Shown piece after piece: positions 48,930-61,727 of a DNA stretch of 64,000 bases. The DNA is from Polytrichum commune (taxonomy: Eukaryota; Streptophyta; Polytrichopsida; Polytrichales; Polytrichaceae): the NCBI GenBank assembly GCA_950295325.1, contig OX485809.1, forward strand, positions 20,102,144 to 20,166,143, in the 5' to 3' direction. Made by a program: the position numbers and the translations under genes. How positions within the stretch are numbered: the first letter of the stretch is position 1; each line of letters begins with the position of its first letter. The notes under the pieces were generated by a model, which ran no database searches, was not told the origin of the DNA, and saw only the letters and a list, made by a program, of their open reading frames with translations.

Positions 48930-51205
48930 TGATAATGAACATTCTGAGAAAACAATTTAGTGCCTGCTTTGTCTTTTCACAAAATTCATGTCTCACGTTT
49001 TCCTGCCTTTGCAATCACTGGTCACAGGTGAGAGGTTGGACTATCAGCCATTTAATCAAAACAACTGGACACACATGAATGTGAAAATGAAATCTAAGTT
49101 CTCATTGACACAATTTCTGGGTATATTTCTCAGAACTAGGCGTGTGCTTGTATATGGCAGGCCTGAGAATACCGAATTTTCAGTTTAGACCTAATTGTAC
49201 ATTTTCAGTACAGTGATGCACAACATGCTGAGGTAAAAAATTTACATTCCTGCCACTACACTAATTAGTCATATAAGGATGGTTGGAAAATTAGTGTGGA
49301 ATGAATTTACTTGGGCCACACTAATTTCCTAGTCAAGGTGAAATTAGTGAGGGTCAAAGATCCAGGGTCTCCCCTAAGTCTTCATTAAGATTCCGACCAA
49401 CCTCCAACCCTATAGTCATATAAGTTCCAGGACATAAGTAGCACAAAATAAAATAACTGCCCTTGTTAAGTTTCTACTAGAAGTTTAGCATGGGTTGAGA
49501 ATTAATGTGGCCCATATTAATTCTCATTATGAGAATGAACGTGGGCTCTAGAATTTCTTTGAAGTCACTTACTCCTAGCTTCTAGAAACTCTCCTTGAAA
49601 CCCAAGCTTTTTTTTTAATTGCAAACAACTCCCAAAGCCATCGTGACATTTGATCAAAACATACCCCATTTTTTGTCCAAAATCAACCTTGCTTTCTCCC
49701 AAAATTATGTCCACGTTTTATCCAAACCATCTCCGCATTAAAAACAACACTCCATCCATTAGAAAATTTGAGCCTTATGACTTTTGCACGTGGGAGTTTA
49801 ACAACACACATAAGTAACTCACCCTTGACTATGTTTGGACGCTTGCACAAACCCAATCCCACTTTCGCCCAAAACCAACCCCACATTCTCCCGAAACTGC
49901 CTCGGCTTTGTGCCAAGACATTGGATGGTTAAAGGTGTATTCTAGTTATGGGTTAGAAGGCCTGCACAGTTATGGGGTTCACTGTTCTTAAAGTACAATG
50001 AATAGTTCTGTAAGAATGGGTGGAAAATTAGTGTGGAAACAAGTTCACCTCACCCAAAACCTTCAGAAATGAACATCATGATCCACTGGTTCCGAAGATT
50101 AATAGATGTATAATGTGAAATTCTGTCCAGATGCATCTGTAGAGTAGGTCATTGTTTAGCATATAGAGTCATTGGTGATGGGATCAAAGACATGTGATGT
50201 AAGGTAGGCAAATGTACTTTTCACACTGGCAGGTTTGGTACATAGTGATCCAATTATCTCAATAATTATGGATTAGCTACTCAAAGTGGAAACAGAAGCT
50301 CCGTAATTCAACATATTTGGATTACCTCTCATTCTTACAGAATTTCTAATATCACCAGCATGTTTCAAATAGGTTGACTACCTCTACAATGCTTACAATT
50401 GGTTTATTTTATTTATTTATTTATAAATCCACTAAACACATCCTGTCTCTGTAATACCACACAAGACCCAAATAGAAGCGCCCAAGATTCGTTGGCACTC
50501 AAGCATGAGATCACTAAACAAGGACCAGAACATCATTGTGATCTCATAGCAGGCCATAATGGACAATACTGATTTGAAGACTGCACATGACATGCTACAC
50601 TGAGACCCACCCTACAAATGTGTTTCTAGTGTTTCTAGTGACATTGAAGTATACACTTGAGACCCTCTTACACTGGAAACATCTCTAAGCACTGACAGTA
50701 CAGATCACCAACTGAACTAGAAAATTGATCGAAGTTGCATTCACAAGCAAATCAGTTGTTTGCTCAAATTTTCCAATCGGACCAGAAGTTTCCGCGCTCT
50801 GTGCAACTGCACAACAACTCATTCTGAAGAACTAGAACTAACTAATGGTCCGGACCTATATAAATATCAGGGGCACAACACCCACAATCTGAGTCTATAA
50901 TCAATGAATTCACAACCATCCAAACTGTATCCAAAGGCTTCATGGCCAATACTGTATTCATCTACACATGGGCACGAACGGCCAATTCTAAGTTATGTGC
51001 TATCAACTAGAAGGTTATGTCCTAATCCTAGATGAGAATACTTCCACTTCTAACTCTTGGCAACAGTTTCTGCATGCACTGTCAGCTTTTGCCAACTATG
51101 TCAACTCTAAGTCCCTCGGAAGCAAATAATGGAGCATGGAAACTTGTTTCTTCATGCAAATGTGGTATCATCGTACACAGGCATTGGAGGCAACAGTAAC
51201 ACATG
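48930..51205. other. Convergent intergenic region between RRP45 and mEF-G1
   Basis: Holds both 3' untranslated regions and about 1.5 kb of spacer. ORFs on either strand are short and featureless. An A/T repeat (TTTATTTATTTATTTAT) lies near 50,405-50,424. Confidence 0.5.
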
Positions 51206-54200
51206 TTACATGTTAACACTGACCCTTTTGTTTGTGTATTCTTTCACCAGCACTGCTTGTGCATCCTGTGGAACAGCAGCATGCTGGAAATATTCCATTG
51301 TGAATTCTCCTTTGCCCTGGCAGAAACAATAATGATTAAGAATCAGCCTCAGTAGACACAAAATGAAGAATCATCAGAGCATCCAACTAGGGAAAAAAGG
51401 AGTTGATTGCATGACCAAACCTGTGTCATAGATCGTAATCCAGTTGAGTAGCCGAACATATTGTTTAGAGGTACCTGTCCAGACAACTCTATTATTAATA
51501 ACTGAAACTACCACAGCATAAATCTGCATTCTGAATGTAGGAAGTTTGCAAATAATTCCGAATCACAAATTAAGGCAACAAATGTAATGTAATAACATTT
51601 AAGAAGCTAATATAACCGGATAGAACTTTTCTGAGAGCTTTCATGTAAATACTATACCCTATAAAACAGAGATACATTTGGCACCTGTGTACCTCTACTA
51701 CAGGCATAACACCACATTTAGAGACCAGCATGCATATATGAAGTGTCTAAAATGTGAAGAACTAGATGAGATCCACAAAAAAAGAAGGAAAAATTACTCA
51801 CATGGGCCAGTACAACTGCATCATCTCCATCCTGATCACTCCCTACAATAATACCCTTCCTCCTGTTGAACACAAATTCCCCACTTTTTAGAAGCTGTGT
51901 CACACTCCTAGCAACCACGTCGAAGAAGCCCAACTCCATCACCAGTTCAGTGTAACTATGTCACTTTGAACTTTGAGATTGCTTCTTTACAACTGATCAT
52001 ACACCCAAAAAGACAAGTGCAAACATGACGCAATCGGAGAGAATCATCAGCCATCAAGGATCCTACCTGATTAAGAGGCGGACACTTCCTAAGGGCTACT
52101 TAACTGTCGTCTTTCCACTAAAGACCCCTACAATTACTTCTAAAATGAGCAGCTCATTAAGCAACACCTGGGTGCAGTATATAAAGTATCATCACCTGCG
52201 AGCACATATGGGTTCATATCATTGATATCCATATGCAGACATACTTCCCAACCATTTGAGTTAATGTATTCATGATTTTTACTTCAGAATGTAAGTACTA
52301 GTACATATTTTGTCATAACCTGAACCAACATATTCACAAGCATACGCATACTTTGAACAATCCATGTGTCTTGGTTCTACTTGACACATGATTGTTCCTG
52401 AACATTTTTGACGGTGAACAGGCAAACAAGCAGAAGCTTCTTTTCAGCCCTCAGACAAAGCCATAGGTTTCCACATATAGGTGAGCCTAGCCAAACAGAC
52501 ACTCTCTCCAACACCAACGCTTCCCAGTGATCAGACAAGACTTCATTCTGGGAATCAATCTCAAGTAGACTGCAAACCCCAGATTGCAGATGTCTTGTGA
52601 GGCCATTGTTAGGGACAAAATGCTTGCACTAGAGAGAGCAATCTGCCAACATGGCAGATCAGCCACCATTTTTCAGTGTGGTTAAGACATGTCATCATTG
52701 GGCTAAGAAGCAAGCCCAAGACCTAGTTCGATGACAGGCAGGCTGTAGATTTTTCAACCAGAGTCCTACACACAACACTCAAGTCATTCATCTGAAGTGC
52801 CTTATAAGTCATCAACCTCCTCATCCTCAGTCAGAAGGTATCCTTGGCCACAGTGTAAGGGGATGTTTCTTGAAGAGATCACTGAATATGGAAAAATGAG
52901 TACACAAAAATGAATGCTCTCTTGCAAGTTTTGCTAGGATTAAGTACCTGTTTATATCCCCAATAATAGAACCTTGAAACTCAACTGGAGCCTTCAGCTC
53001 AACAAGCATGACTGGCTCAAGGATTACGGGCCTTGCTGTAGCATAGCACTGGAATGCAAAGATACAAGGTGCTTGTTAAGAGCACAATCAAGTTAACTCC
53101 ACTCATGACTGATTGGGCATAGTGTGCCAATACAAAGTGAGAGTGTCCTATGGAGTACATCATTTTTCTGTGTTGATCAATTCAGTTGGATAGATTAGTC
53201 AATTGGGCCTGAAAGATGCATATGATAAAGTTCCAAGTAGCTCATATGCAATAGTGTATGTGTACATACCTGACGGAATGCGTAAAGAGCAGCCAGCTTA
53301 AAAGCTAGCTCACTAGAATCCACAGCGTGAGAGGCACCATCAGTTAAAACCACTCGCAAATTTTCCACTGGATGTCCAATCAAAGCACCCCTGCATCCCA
53401 CAAAACAATATAACTAATTCACTGGAGTAAACAAGGAACTCCAAGAACACCTAGATATGAATATAATGCAGGAGTTGGAAGAGTGCTTAAGCTGAGAAAT
53501 TAGCATTGACTACCAACATGGAGGATAAAACATGTAAATCTTACTTCAAGAGAACAATGGAACAGAATATCACCAACGTCATCAATCACTAGAGAGGCCT
53601 CTAAAAAGACCAATTTAAAACAAAAACAGCGCAGGGAATGTGTCTAATGAAGTACATAACTGCCATTCAAAAGAATAGACAACAACTTACGAGTTAGCTG
53701 CTTCAGTAAAGCCCTTCTCAATAGCTGCAATGAATTGAGATGGAACAGCTTGTCCAACCATCATGTTCTCAAATTCAAATTTCTTTTCATGCCCCTCTGG
53801 GAGAGGTTCAATGTATCTGCTCAAAAGCCAGAGCCATCAGGAAAAATTTCAATGAAGTGCAATTTTTTATACCGTGAATTATCTTCCCCCAAAAAAACAT
53901 TGTGCAAGTATCATCGTTAACAGAAGTTTGCTAACAATTTCACAGTAAATAGAGAAAAATAATACATAAGAGATTATTACCCAACAACACGACCATATTG
54001 ACCCTGTCCACCACTTTGTTTTCGATGAAGGTAATCAAACTCAGCACGTTGTGTTATTGTCTCCCTAAAATTCACTTGAGGTTTTCCAACTACTGCATCA
54101 ACCTGCAAACCAAGTACAAGTAGCCAGCACAATGTCAAGGGTTGTCTGAGAGAACCAAATCAACTGGTTTACTCTTTATTCACCTACTTCAGGTAAAACT

Positions 54201-57200
54201 ATGCAAAAAAAAATGAAAATAAATGCATGCACCCTACATTCATCTGAAACAAAGTAAAGACTAGCGGGTGCAAGTTAACATGCCCACCCAATACTAGGGT
54301 CTTGTGACATTGTTAGTGAGAAGGGAACAATTGATTAAATTGCAAGACATTGACAAACCTTGTATTCACGGCGTATTCGCTCAACATAAATATCCAGATG
54401 AAGCTCCCCCATTCCTGAAATAATGGTCTGCAAAAATCCCAACCCCACCATTACATAAAATCACACAACCATCTGAATTCCCCTTGCTGAAGTCCACAAC
54501 AGGTGCTACATATGAAAGTGAAGAATCAAAACTGACAGTGGTGTCATTCACAGTAACAGCCAGGGGTTGCTGTGCCACACTGTGAGTACAGTGGCAACAA
54601 GATTTGATAGCACAGGAAACCAACCTGTCCACTGTCTGGATCTAAGCTAACTCGAAATGTTGGGTCCTCCTTCTGGAATCGATTCAAAGCCTTGGAAAAC
54701 TGACCACCCAACATGCCAAGTAAGCTTTTGTCAATACTACTGAAAACCCACATCACTGAACCAAAACTGCTGATTCACCAGTCCACTATGCACCTCAACA
54801 TGGCATGTTATAACCAGAACAGAGGAGACTCAGGTCCTTGACTTACTGTAAGAGACTAAAGATCTGAGGAATCCTTTAGAAAATTCAGAAAACTTTGCCA
54901 CTCAATATGGAGAATAGTGGTCTATACTATCAGTAACCAGAGTACGTGATCATTTATGTGCACCTCTTGAGTTGAGCTTTAAACCTTTCTATTTGTATAA
55001 CTTTGTACACAATCTTACTGATGATATAACCAATGGCCCAGATGGCAAACAAACCTGAGGCCCGACGTCCTTGGAGGCAGGGGCAATGGCAAGTGACATC
55101 ACTGGCTCTGGAACATTCATTGATGTCATTGTATATCGAACAGATCCATTTGTGAAAGTATCCCCTGAAGAGCATTCTACTCCAAACACTGCAACAATCT
55201 CTCCTGCATGTGCTTCTTGAATATCCTGTTGGATTATAAGCAAAGGATGTTCATATGATAGAAGCAAAATAACACTTGCACTAGAAAGCTACATAGGAAA
55301 CTTGTAACTACAAAGCCTTCACTTATCACCACATTTAATTAAGTTCCTGATTGCAATAATGTCCGTTAATAGACACTGCTTCTTACAATTGAGGCCCTTT
55401 GCTTGAAGGCAAGAATTCAGAAAAATGTGCTGGGAGATTGTGCACACACCTCCATGTCATCTGCATGCATTCGCACCAACCTGGGCACCTTAACCTTTCG
55501 ACCTGTGGTAGAATTTACAATAAAATCACCTCTCCGCATTGTGCCCTCATACAGTCTGCAAAAAAATCAAAAACAAATTTCAAATTCACCATACTGCAAT
55601 ACAGAACCTTGAATGTGATATTTTATATTAATGTGAGTATCATGATGTAAATCTTCAAGCAGCACATAAACAAAAAAACCTGTTGGCAGAGATGCACAAA
55701 TAAATGCAACATAATTCCAGAACATAGAGCACCTGACTTTCTGATAAAGCCTTTCCCATATCATTGAAGTTTTATCTGTCAGTAATTTGAAATATATATT
55801 GATATGTACATATGTTAGGTTTCAAGAACTGCATCTGAAAAACAAATAGATACCTCAGATATGTGAGCTGGCCAAAACGACCCTCCTCTAGTTTGAATGC
55901 AAGTGCCACAAGTGTTCCATCTGGAGACCCTGTGAGGTCCACCTGATCAAAAGAGATACAGACTTATCAGAAATTGAGATGTATATGGGGATCAAAGACA
56001 TTGAGTCAAACATATGCAGAGTTATGATCTTTACCATCAACAAATAGACTTGGATTACAAGTTTTACTTTTAAAATATCCAGTGTAGAGAAAACTCTCCA
56101 GCTTAATTTTTAAATCTCCACAGATGGGTCCTAGATCCATATGTGAAAGTTTCAGGATGTCTGAAATGCATACTGGCATGGTGTAATACCTTTTCTTCAT
56201 TCTTGTTTTGATCAAGCGCATGGTTGCTCACTTCAAGTGGATTAGGCAAGTAGCTAACGACACCATCTAGAAGCAATTGAACACCCTGCAGAACACCACT
56301 ACATATTTAGCCAACAAATGCACTACTTTCTGAACGTCTCAGTGTCGTCCTTTGATGTAAATTTCCACACAAATACTTGCCAAGTATTCAGATAATTTTC
56401 ACACTCCTAGTTTGTAGCACCTTGTTTCAATTGAAAAGTACAAAAAAAACAGCCCTCTATCAGATATGCTACAAAGAGGATGAAACTAATTAGGACCAAT
56501 AATTTACTTGTTGGATTGATGGAAGCAACTATGTTTAAGTCTCCAAGGTAATTTCCATGCTAGCACTTTCTCTGCGAAGGAAAAACTAATCATCTTTCAC
56601 AATATTACCTTGTTCTTGAAAGCGCTACCCATAAAGACAGGTATAAATTGCAGTTTGAGTGTAGATCTTCGGACAGCACCCTACACAGACAAGAATCCAA
56701 AAATTGTAAATGCACAGCTCCAAAAATCCATACATATTCAATAAACATCAAGCTTGCCTTGTTATCAGTGATATAATCATCAAGCCCATATTTAGATCCA
56801 ATCTTATATTTGATCCATTATATGTCAGACCCTAAAACCCCTACATGATATATAATGGATCTAAACATCAAGCCCATATTTAGATCCATTTTTATATTTG
56901 ATGAGCCATACTTAAAACTTCACAATTCTATATTCAATAATCCTGGACTTGACAAAGATATCTTTACGTTACCCCATACACATACAAAACAACCTTGTTC
57001 GACATTAGTCAAATGTCTACTGATCACATCTAACTAATCTAGTCAAAACATACACAACTCCAAAAACTTTTCCTAGTTCCAATTTACTGAAAATGAATTG
57101 CAGCAAATAAATGTTATCCAAATTCTCACATATTACAAAGCAAAAATGCATACATTTAATTAAGACATAGTCAGCCACATCCATTTTGAGGGTTCATGTA

Positions 57201-59442
57201 CTCACCGCAAGAATCTCAGCAGTTATGGGTTGATCATTGAGGAACATATCTGCTAATTCATCATCCACCTCTGAGATAGACTCAATAAGTTCACGTCTTT
57301 TCTCAGCCACTGCAGCAGCTATGTCACTTGGAATCTCTCCCTCTACTACCTTCTCTCTGCAGAGAGGCAGAAAATTCTTGTCACTAAAAGACCAGGGAGT
57401 AGCATAAATGCAACATATGAATTCCAAGAAGCACAATGATACAGCTGAAGCTTGTGCAATAAATGGGATCAACATGGAGAACATCAATTCTTCCATGATA
57501 ATATGAAAATTCTGCAGATCAGAACACGCTAAATAGAAGGGAAGTGAATCTAAGATCATAGTCTTAGGTTATACAAACCTCTTAATGTAAAAATGATTTA
57601 TGGTTGCTTCCTCATATTATTGGATCAATAAGACTCAACATATGCAGTTAGCACCCAATTACTACCATTCTCCATCAGTTGCAAGGGCAAGAATGCCATT
57701 AACATTTGATGAGGTTGACAGCCATGCACTAATATACTCACAATATGTTTCAGCCAAAAGATTAAACATGCATTGTGTAGAAGTGTTTGATATACTCACC
57801 CATGCACACCATGAAAGAAGAATGCACGATTATGGACAAGATCAACGAGGCCTCGAAGTTCAGTCTCCAGCCCAATTGGATACTGAATTGCTGAACAATT
57901 ATGCTTCAACTTTTTCCTCACCTGTATTCCCACATGAGGTAATCAGAACTTGATTTATGCTTCACACTTTGTGAAGCAAACATTTTGCATAGATCTTGCA
58001 TGGTCAGACCGTTGTGAGCCTAACCACTAGAATTGTCAACCTAATGATTCACCTTCTCTGAACTACTTCTCATGGAAAAATGTAGAAAAAGAAAAAGCAG
58101 GTTGAAGGCATGTGTTTCCTAAAGTATTCAGGAGCACAGAAAAATATTTAACTCAAATAATTCTCCTACCTAGACTATACAATGCAGTGGTCTATGCCAG
58201 ATGTGAGGTACAAACCTGGTCAATGACTTTCCAAGGATCTGCTCCTGATCGATCAAGTTTGTTGATGAATGCAACACGAGGCACATTATATCGCCTCATT
58301 TGCCGATCAACTGTAATAGACTGACTCTGCACACCTCCCACACTGCAAAGCACAAGTACTGCTCCATCCAGAACACGGAGTGCTCTCTCCACTTCGATAG
58401 TGAAATCAACATGACCAGGTGTATCAATGATATTAATCTGCACCATTTAACAAGAAACACAACCACTCTTTAACACAAAAAAATAACTGCAATTCCTCAA
58501 GTGGACAGTTACTTAAGAAACAATATGAATTTTGATGGACGAGTTTCTCAGGACTAAAGCATTATAATGCAAAAGCATTGATAGCTATCTAGATGTAACT
58601 GTCTGTCCTTTATTAAGAAGGGTCAGTACCAAAATAGTCCCCACATTCTATCGTATGGCTTATCATTCTTCAATGACACTACTGGGGGGGAGAGGGGGGG
58701 GGGGCGGGGGTGCAATAACATTATGAATTAACATCCAGAATATATTGCTGCTTGTTTCAAACTGATCAGCCAAGAGTTTAGCACTTCTCCCCACAAGAAT
58801 TGGCAGAAAATCAAGCTATAGAATCTCCTTAAATCCTCATAATGAACACCCAACATTGATTGAAATATAGAACTGGTCATCAAGCATATATAGGCATTGC
58901 TCGCTCAAGCCTACATATCTGTTGCCTCATACCCTCAATCATGCTCAAAACCCACAGATGTCAGTCCTGATTTTTGGTGCCCCATTTAAAGATCACAAAC
59001 TAACCTGATTTTCTCCCCAGGTACAGTAAGTGGCAGCAGATTGAATAGTAATGCCTTTCTCCCGCTCCAAGTCCATGGAGTCCATCTTAGCCCCAACCCC
59101 ATCTTTCCCTCGCACTTCATGAATCTCATGTATCCGACCTGTGTAAAACAGCACCCGCTCCGTCAATGTTGTCTTCCCTGAATCAATGTGCGCAGAGATT
59201 CCGATGTTACGAATCTTCTCCATGCTCTCTCGCCATGTCTGCTCCTTCACCTCGCTAGGGTTCGCCAATCCCGCAAGGTGACGCCTCAGGAGGCCATTCG
59301 GAGTGAAATCGAAGCAAGGCCGAATGGAGCAGCGTCCATCCGCAGCCCAGAGAGATGAGGTGAGGGTCGGCTCATGGTGGAAGGATGTGAAGGAGCTGGA
59401 GCGGCGAGCGAGGGCTAGGAGACGGGCCGTGGCCCTCGCCAT
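51206..59442 (-). CDS. MEFG1: Mitochondrial elongation factor G1
   Basis: Eighteen exons: 59005-59442, 58216-58437, 57800-57921, 57206-57356, 56609-56680, 56190-56285, 55854-55942, 55450-55555, 55055-55225, 54625-54699, 54359-54427, 53981-54102, 53691-53816, 53270-53390, 52948-53048, 51802-51862, 51421-51474, 51206-51316. Total 2,307 nt, 768 aa, near the roughly 750 aa of the family. An Arg/Ser-rich presequence (1-65) points to mitochondria. GTPase motifs: P-loop AHIDSGKTT (84-92), switch [22 protein letters not shown] (151), FINKLD (203-208), GSAFKNKGVQ. SGKTT and GITIQSAAT mark the mitochondrial G1 type; plastid EF-G has AHIDAGKTT. Later domains include [46 protein letters not shown] and [11 protein letters not shown]. 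The protein moves tRNA and mRNA through the mitoribosome after GTP hydrolysis. It appears intact and expressed from the minus strand, ending NM before TAA at 51,206. Confidence 0.95.
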
Positions 59443-61438
59443 CGCTACACCGTACTCTACAACCAAAGAGAGTGAGAGTGAGAGAGAGAACGAGGGACCT
59501 ACAAGCACTTTGGCAACATTTCACTACGGTCGATGTGACTAAAACCAACACCCTCAAATTTTGCACAATAAATACATATTGATTCTGAGAATGTTTACCA
59601 CCTTAACATTAACAGGTTGGCGTGTTGGTTTTGGATACGGATTTCAAATAAGACATACTTTGGTGCGTTGAAATCTTTGTCGAATGCTTATGAGAACCAC
59701 TTACAACTTTTTGAATCTAACAATAGTAGCTCTGCTCAGCCTTTAAAGTGTTGGTTTTAGCACCTTTTATATACAATGGGACTTTCCGCCGGGAGCTAGT
59801 CCCCTATGATTTTCCATTGATTGATTTGCATACACTATCAATCATTTTTTTCCACTTGTACTGGTGCATGCTCGGCAGTAGTGTTTGAAATTGAATGAAG
59901 AGCAATTTATTCCGTGAGGTTCATTGAGGGCCAAACTCATTTTAGCACCTCTTGATTGCATGCCAAAATGAGTCTCACCCTCAGTGAACCCATATAAAAG
60001 TTTCCTAGTTCAAAACCTCTCCGAGCATGGAAGATGTTGGAAGTATGCCCAAAACCAACTCACGACCAAAAGTCACGTTGAGCTTGGGGGTAACTCTATT
60101 GTCTACATTACTCTACCTACCGAGCCCGGAGTCTAATGGAAGTTAACCATCCAGTAGCTTTATTTAATGCAACTACATCAACATGTCAAACTCATTAGGG
60201 AGGCCAACGCAAAGACTCTGAGTATTATGAACTACTGAGTTATGTACTGGTTTTAGGCTCAGTAGTTCGTAATAGTCAGAGTCTTTGCGTTAGCCTCCCT
60301 AATGTGTGTGTGTGTGTGTGTATTTCAAGAGCTCGAGTGATTACAAAATGACATACAGAGGTTGCAAAACAAAACTCCAGCCACAGACCTTGCTCACAAA
60401 ATCCCGTTTATCACTTAGATTTGCCATCAATTGATGTAAGACACAGATCCAGGAGCACAAGCAACGCGATGGAGCCCATGCAAACCCGATCGAGCAAAAT
60501 TTTCCAGATGCTGCAAAAAGAAGAAAAGAACTCGAGAACCGCTTAAACCCCAGACGTGTAACACGACCTTGCAAACACAACAGAATTGCACGAGAAGAGG
60601 CTCGTTTGGAAGCTGGCAACACGGAGTTTGAGATGGCCAGGTAGAGGTGCATACTTGGGAGTCCGGTGCGATGGTCGGGGTCCGCGATCAGAGCTCCTGC
60701 TCCTTCGACAAGAATTTGATAAACCTAGATTCATGAGACACACAAACAAATGTGCCAGTCCCTCTAACCCTAAAACCCAGTTCGCCGTCACCGTTTTCAC
60801 CGTTCGCCGTTCACCGTTCACCGTTATTCCGTCCGCCGTTCGCAGGTACGTTCTAGAATCTAGACCGGGTATGTAAGGGGATGCATGGCATCCGTATTCA
60901 ACAACAATAATGGTACTAGCAAAGAACCTCCACGTGGGTATCAAAATTGAAATACATGTTAAATAATGATTTTTGGTGGGTATCTCAAGGCGGACATTAA
61001 GTTCCCCCCTATGAACTATGGGGCATGTCAGATACAGGCGGGGCAGCCTCCAGTGAAATTTCTGAACCGGACTGAAAATTGTTGCCCAACTGAGAAAAAA
61101 ATATTGCCCTTGCATTTTTGAAGGCCGCTTGACTACAAATCCCATATTGACTGCACTTCACCTGCAAGGTCTAAAATCCAATATATATGTGCACTTCCAA
61201 CTAGAAAATAAGCAATCCATTGGGATTCCATTCCGGAAGTGAAACCACCAATGAAGCACGTAATTAACTTGGAGGTTATAATTTTTATGACTTACCATTT
61301 GAAATTGTCTTTGTCATTCTAAAATGACACTTAAATTTAGTGTGTTGATTTAGTATGTATATTTTATAATATTTTAGTAATGCCGTCTACTTTCACAAGT
61401 ATTCATATACAGAAACATAATTTGGGTCTTGTACTTAC
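59443..61438. other. Upstream of mEF-G1; CCGTT-rich stretch and hairpin
   Basis: No gene recognised. The first few hundred bases are the mEF-G1 leader and promoter, with a CT/AG-rich run at 59,468-59,492. Within 60,789-60,845 the word CCGTT (or CCGTC) occurs about seven times. A (GT)n microsatellite follows the hairpin at 60,304-60,322. TTCTAGAATCTAGA at 60,850 resembles a heat-shock element but may be chance. Confidence 0.5.
60193..60304. repeat. Near-perfect inverted repeat, 47-bp arms, 18-bp loop
   Basis: Left arm 60,193-60,239 begins CATTAGGGAGGC and ends ACTACTGAG. Right arm 60,258-60,304 is its reverse complement at 44 of 47 positions, and one of the three differences would be a G-U pair in RNA. 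The loop is 60,240-60,257. The fold has the size of a plant microRNA precursor or a tiny fold-back transposon. A clean target duplication is not visible. Confidence 0.9.
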
Positions 61439-61661
61439 TGCGAGGGTAATTCTGGATCAACTTCTTGAGGAGGTTGTTGGAGCCCAGTGTGCGTGCAGTT
61501 CTCCACATCATGTTGCAATCCATACAGACGCAACCCCTTGTCCACACGAAGCGCCTAAGACCAAGGTTGATGATTTTGAAATGCTCCATTTGATCTGTCA
61601 ATGATTTCAGAACAACACTGTCCAATTGATCAGCCAGATCATCGCTATATATGTGGGTCAT
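61439..61661 (-). CDS. Possible orphan exon of an unrecognised gene
   Basis: On the minus strand an open frame reads DDLADQLDSVVLKSLTDQME, then NLGLRRFVWTRGCVCMDCNM and LGSNNLLKKLIQNYPR. It ends at GCA followed by GTAAGTA, a consensus donor. Composition looks coding and leucine-rich, but I do not recognise a domain, and the partner exons are not clear. The tandem array to its right (minus-strand upstream) stays open over long stretches and could be linked to it. Low confidence. Confidence 0.3.
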
Positions 61662-61727
61662 CCACTATACTTCTGCGAGTCTGAACATGTAGAACGGAAA
61701 CAGTCAGGATCGAAGGCTATGCAGTTC

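Noticed and set aside
49683-49916. Minus-strand ORF in the RRP45/mEF-G1 spacer
   Set aside because: Short, tryptophan- and glycine-biased, no domain and no splice partners.
58684-58712. G-run in an mEF-G1 intron as another copy of the G/C-ended transposon
   Set aside because: No matching C-run or target duplication is found nearby.
60850-60864. Heat-shock element TTCTAGAATCTAGA
   Set aside because: Only two convincing units and no gene start nearby; kept as a remark only.
60543-61145. 200-codon minus-strand ORF upstream of mEF-G1
   Set aside because: It runs across the CCGTT repeat and mixed sequence without a domain, splice support or plausible codon pattern.
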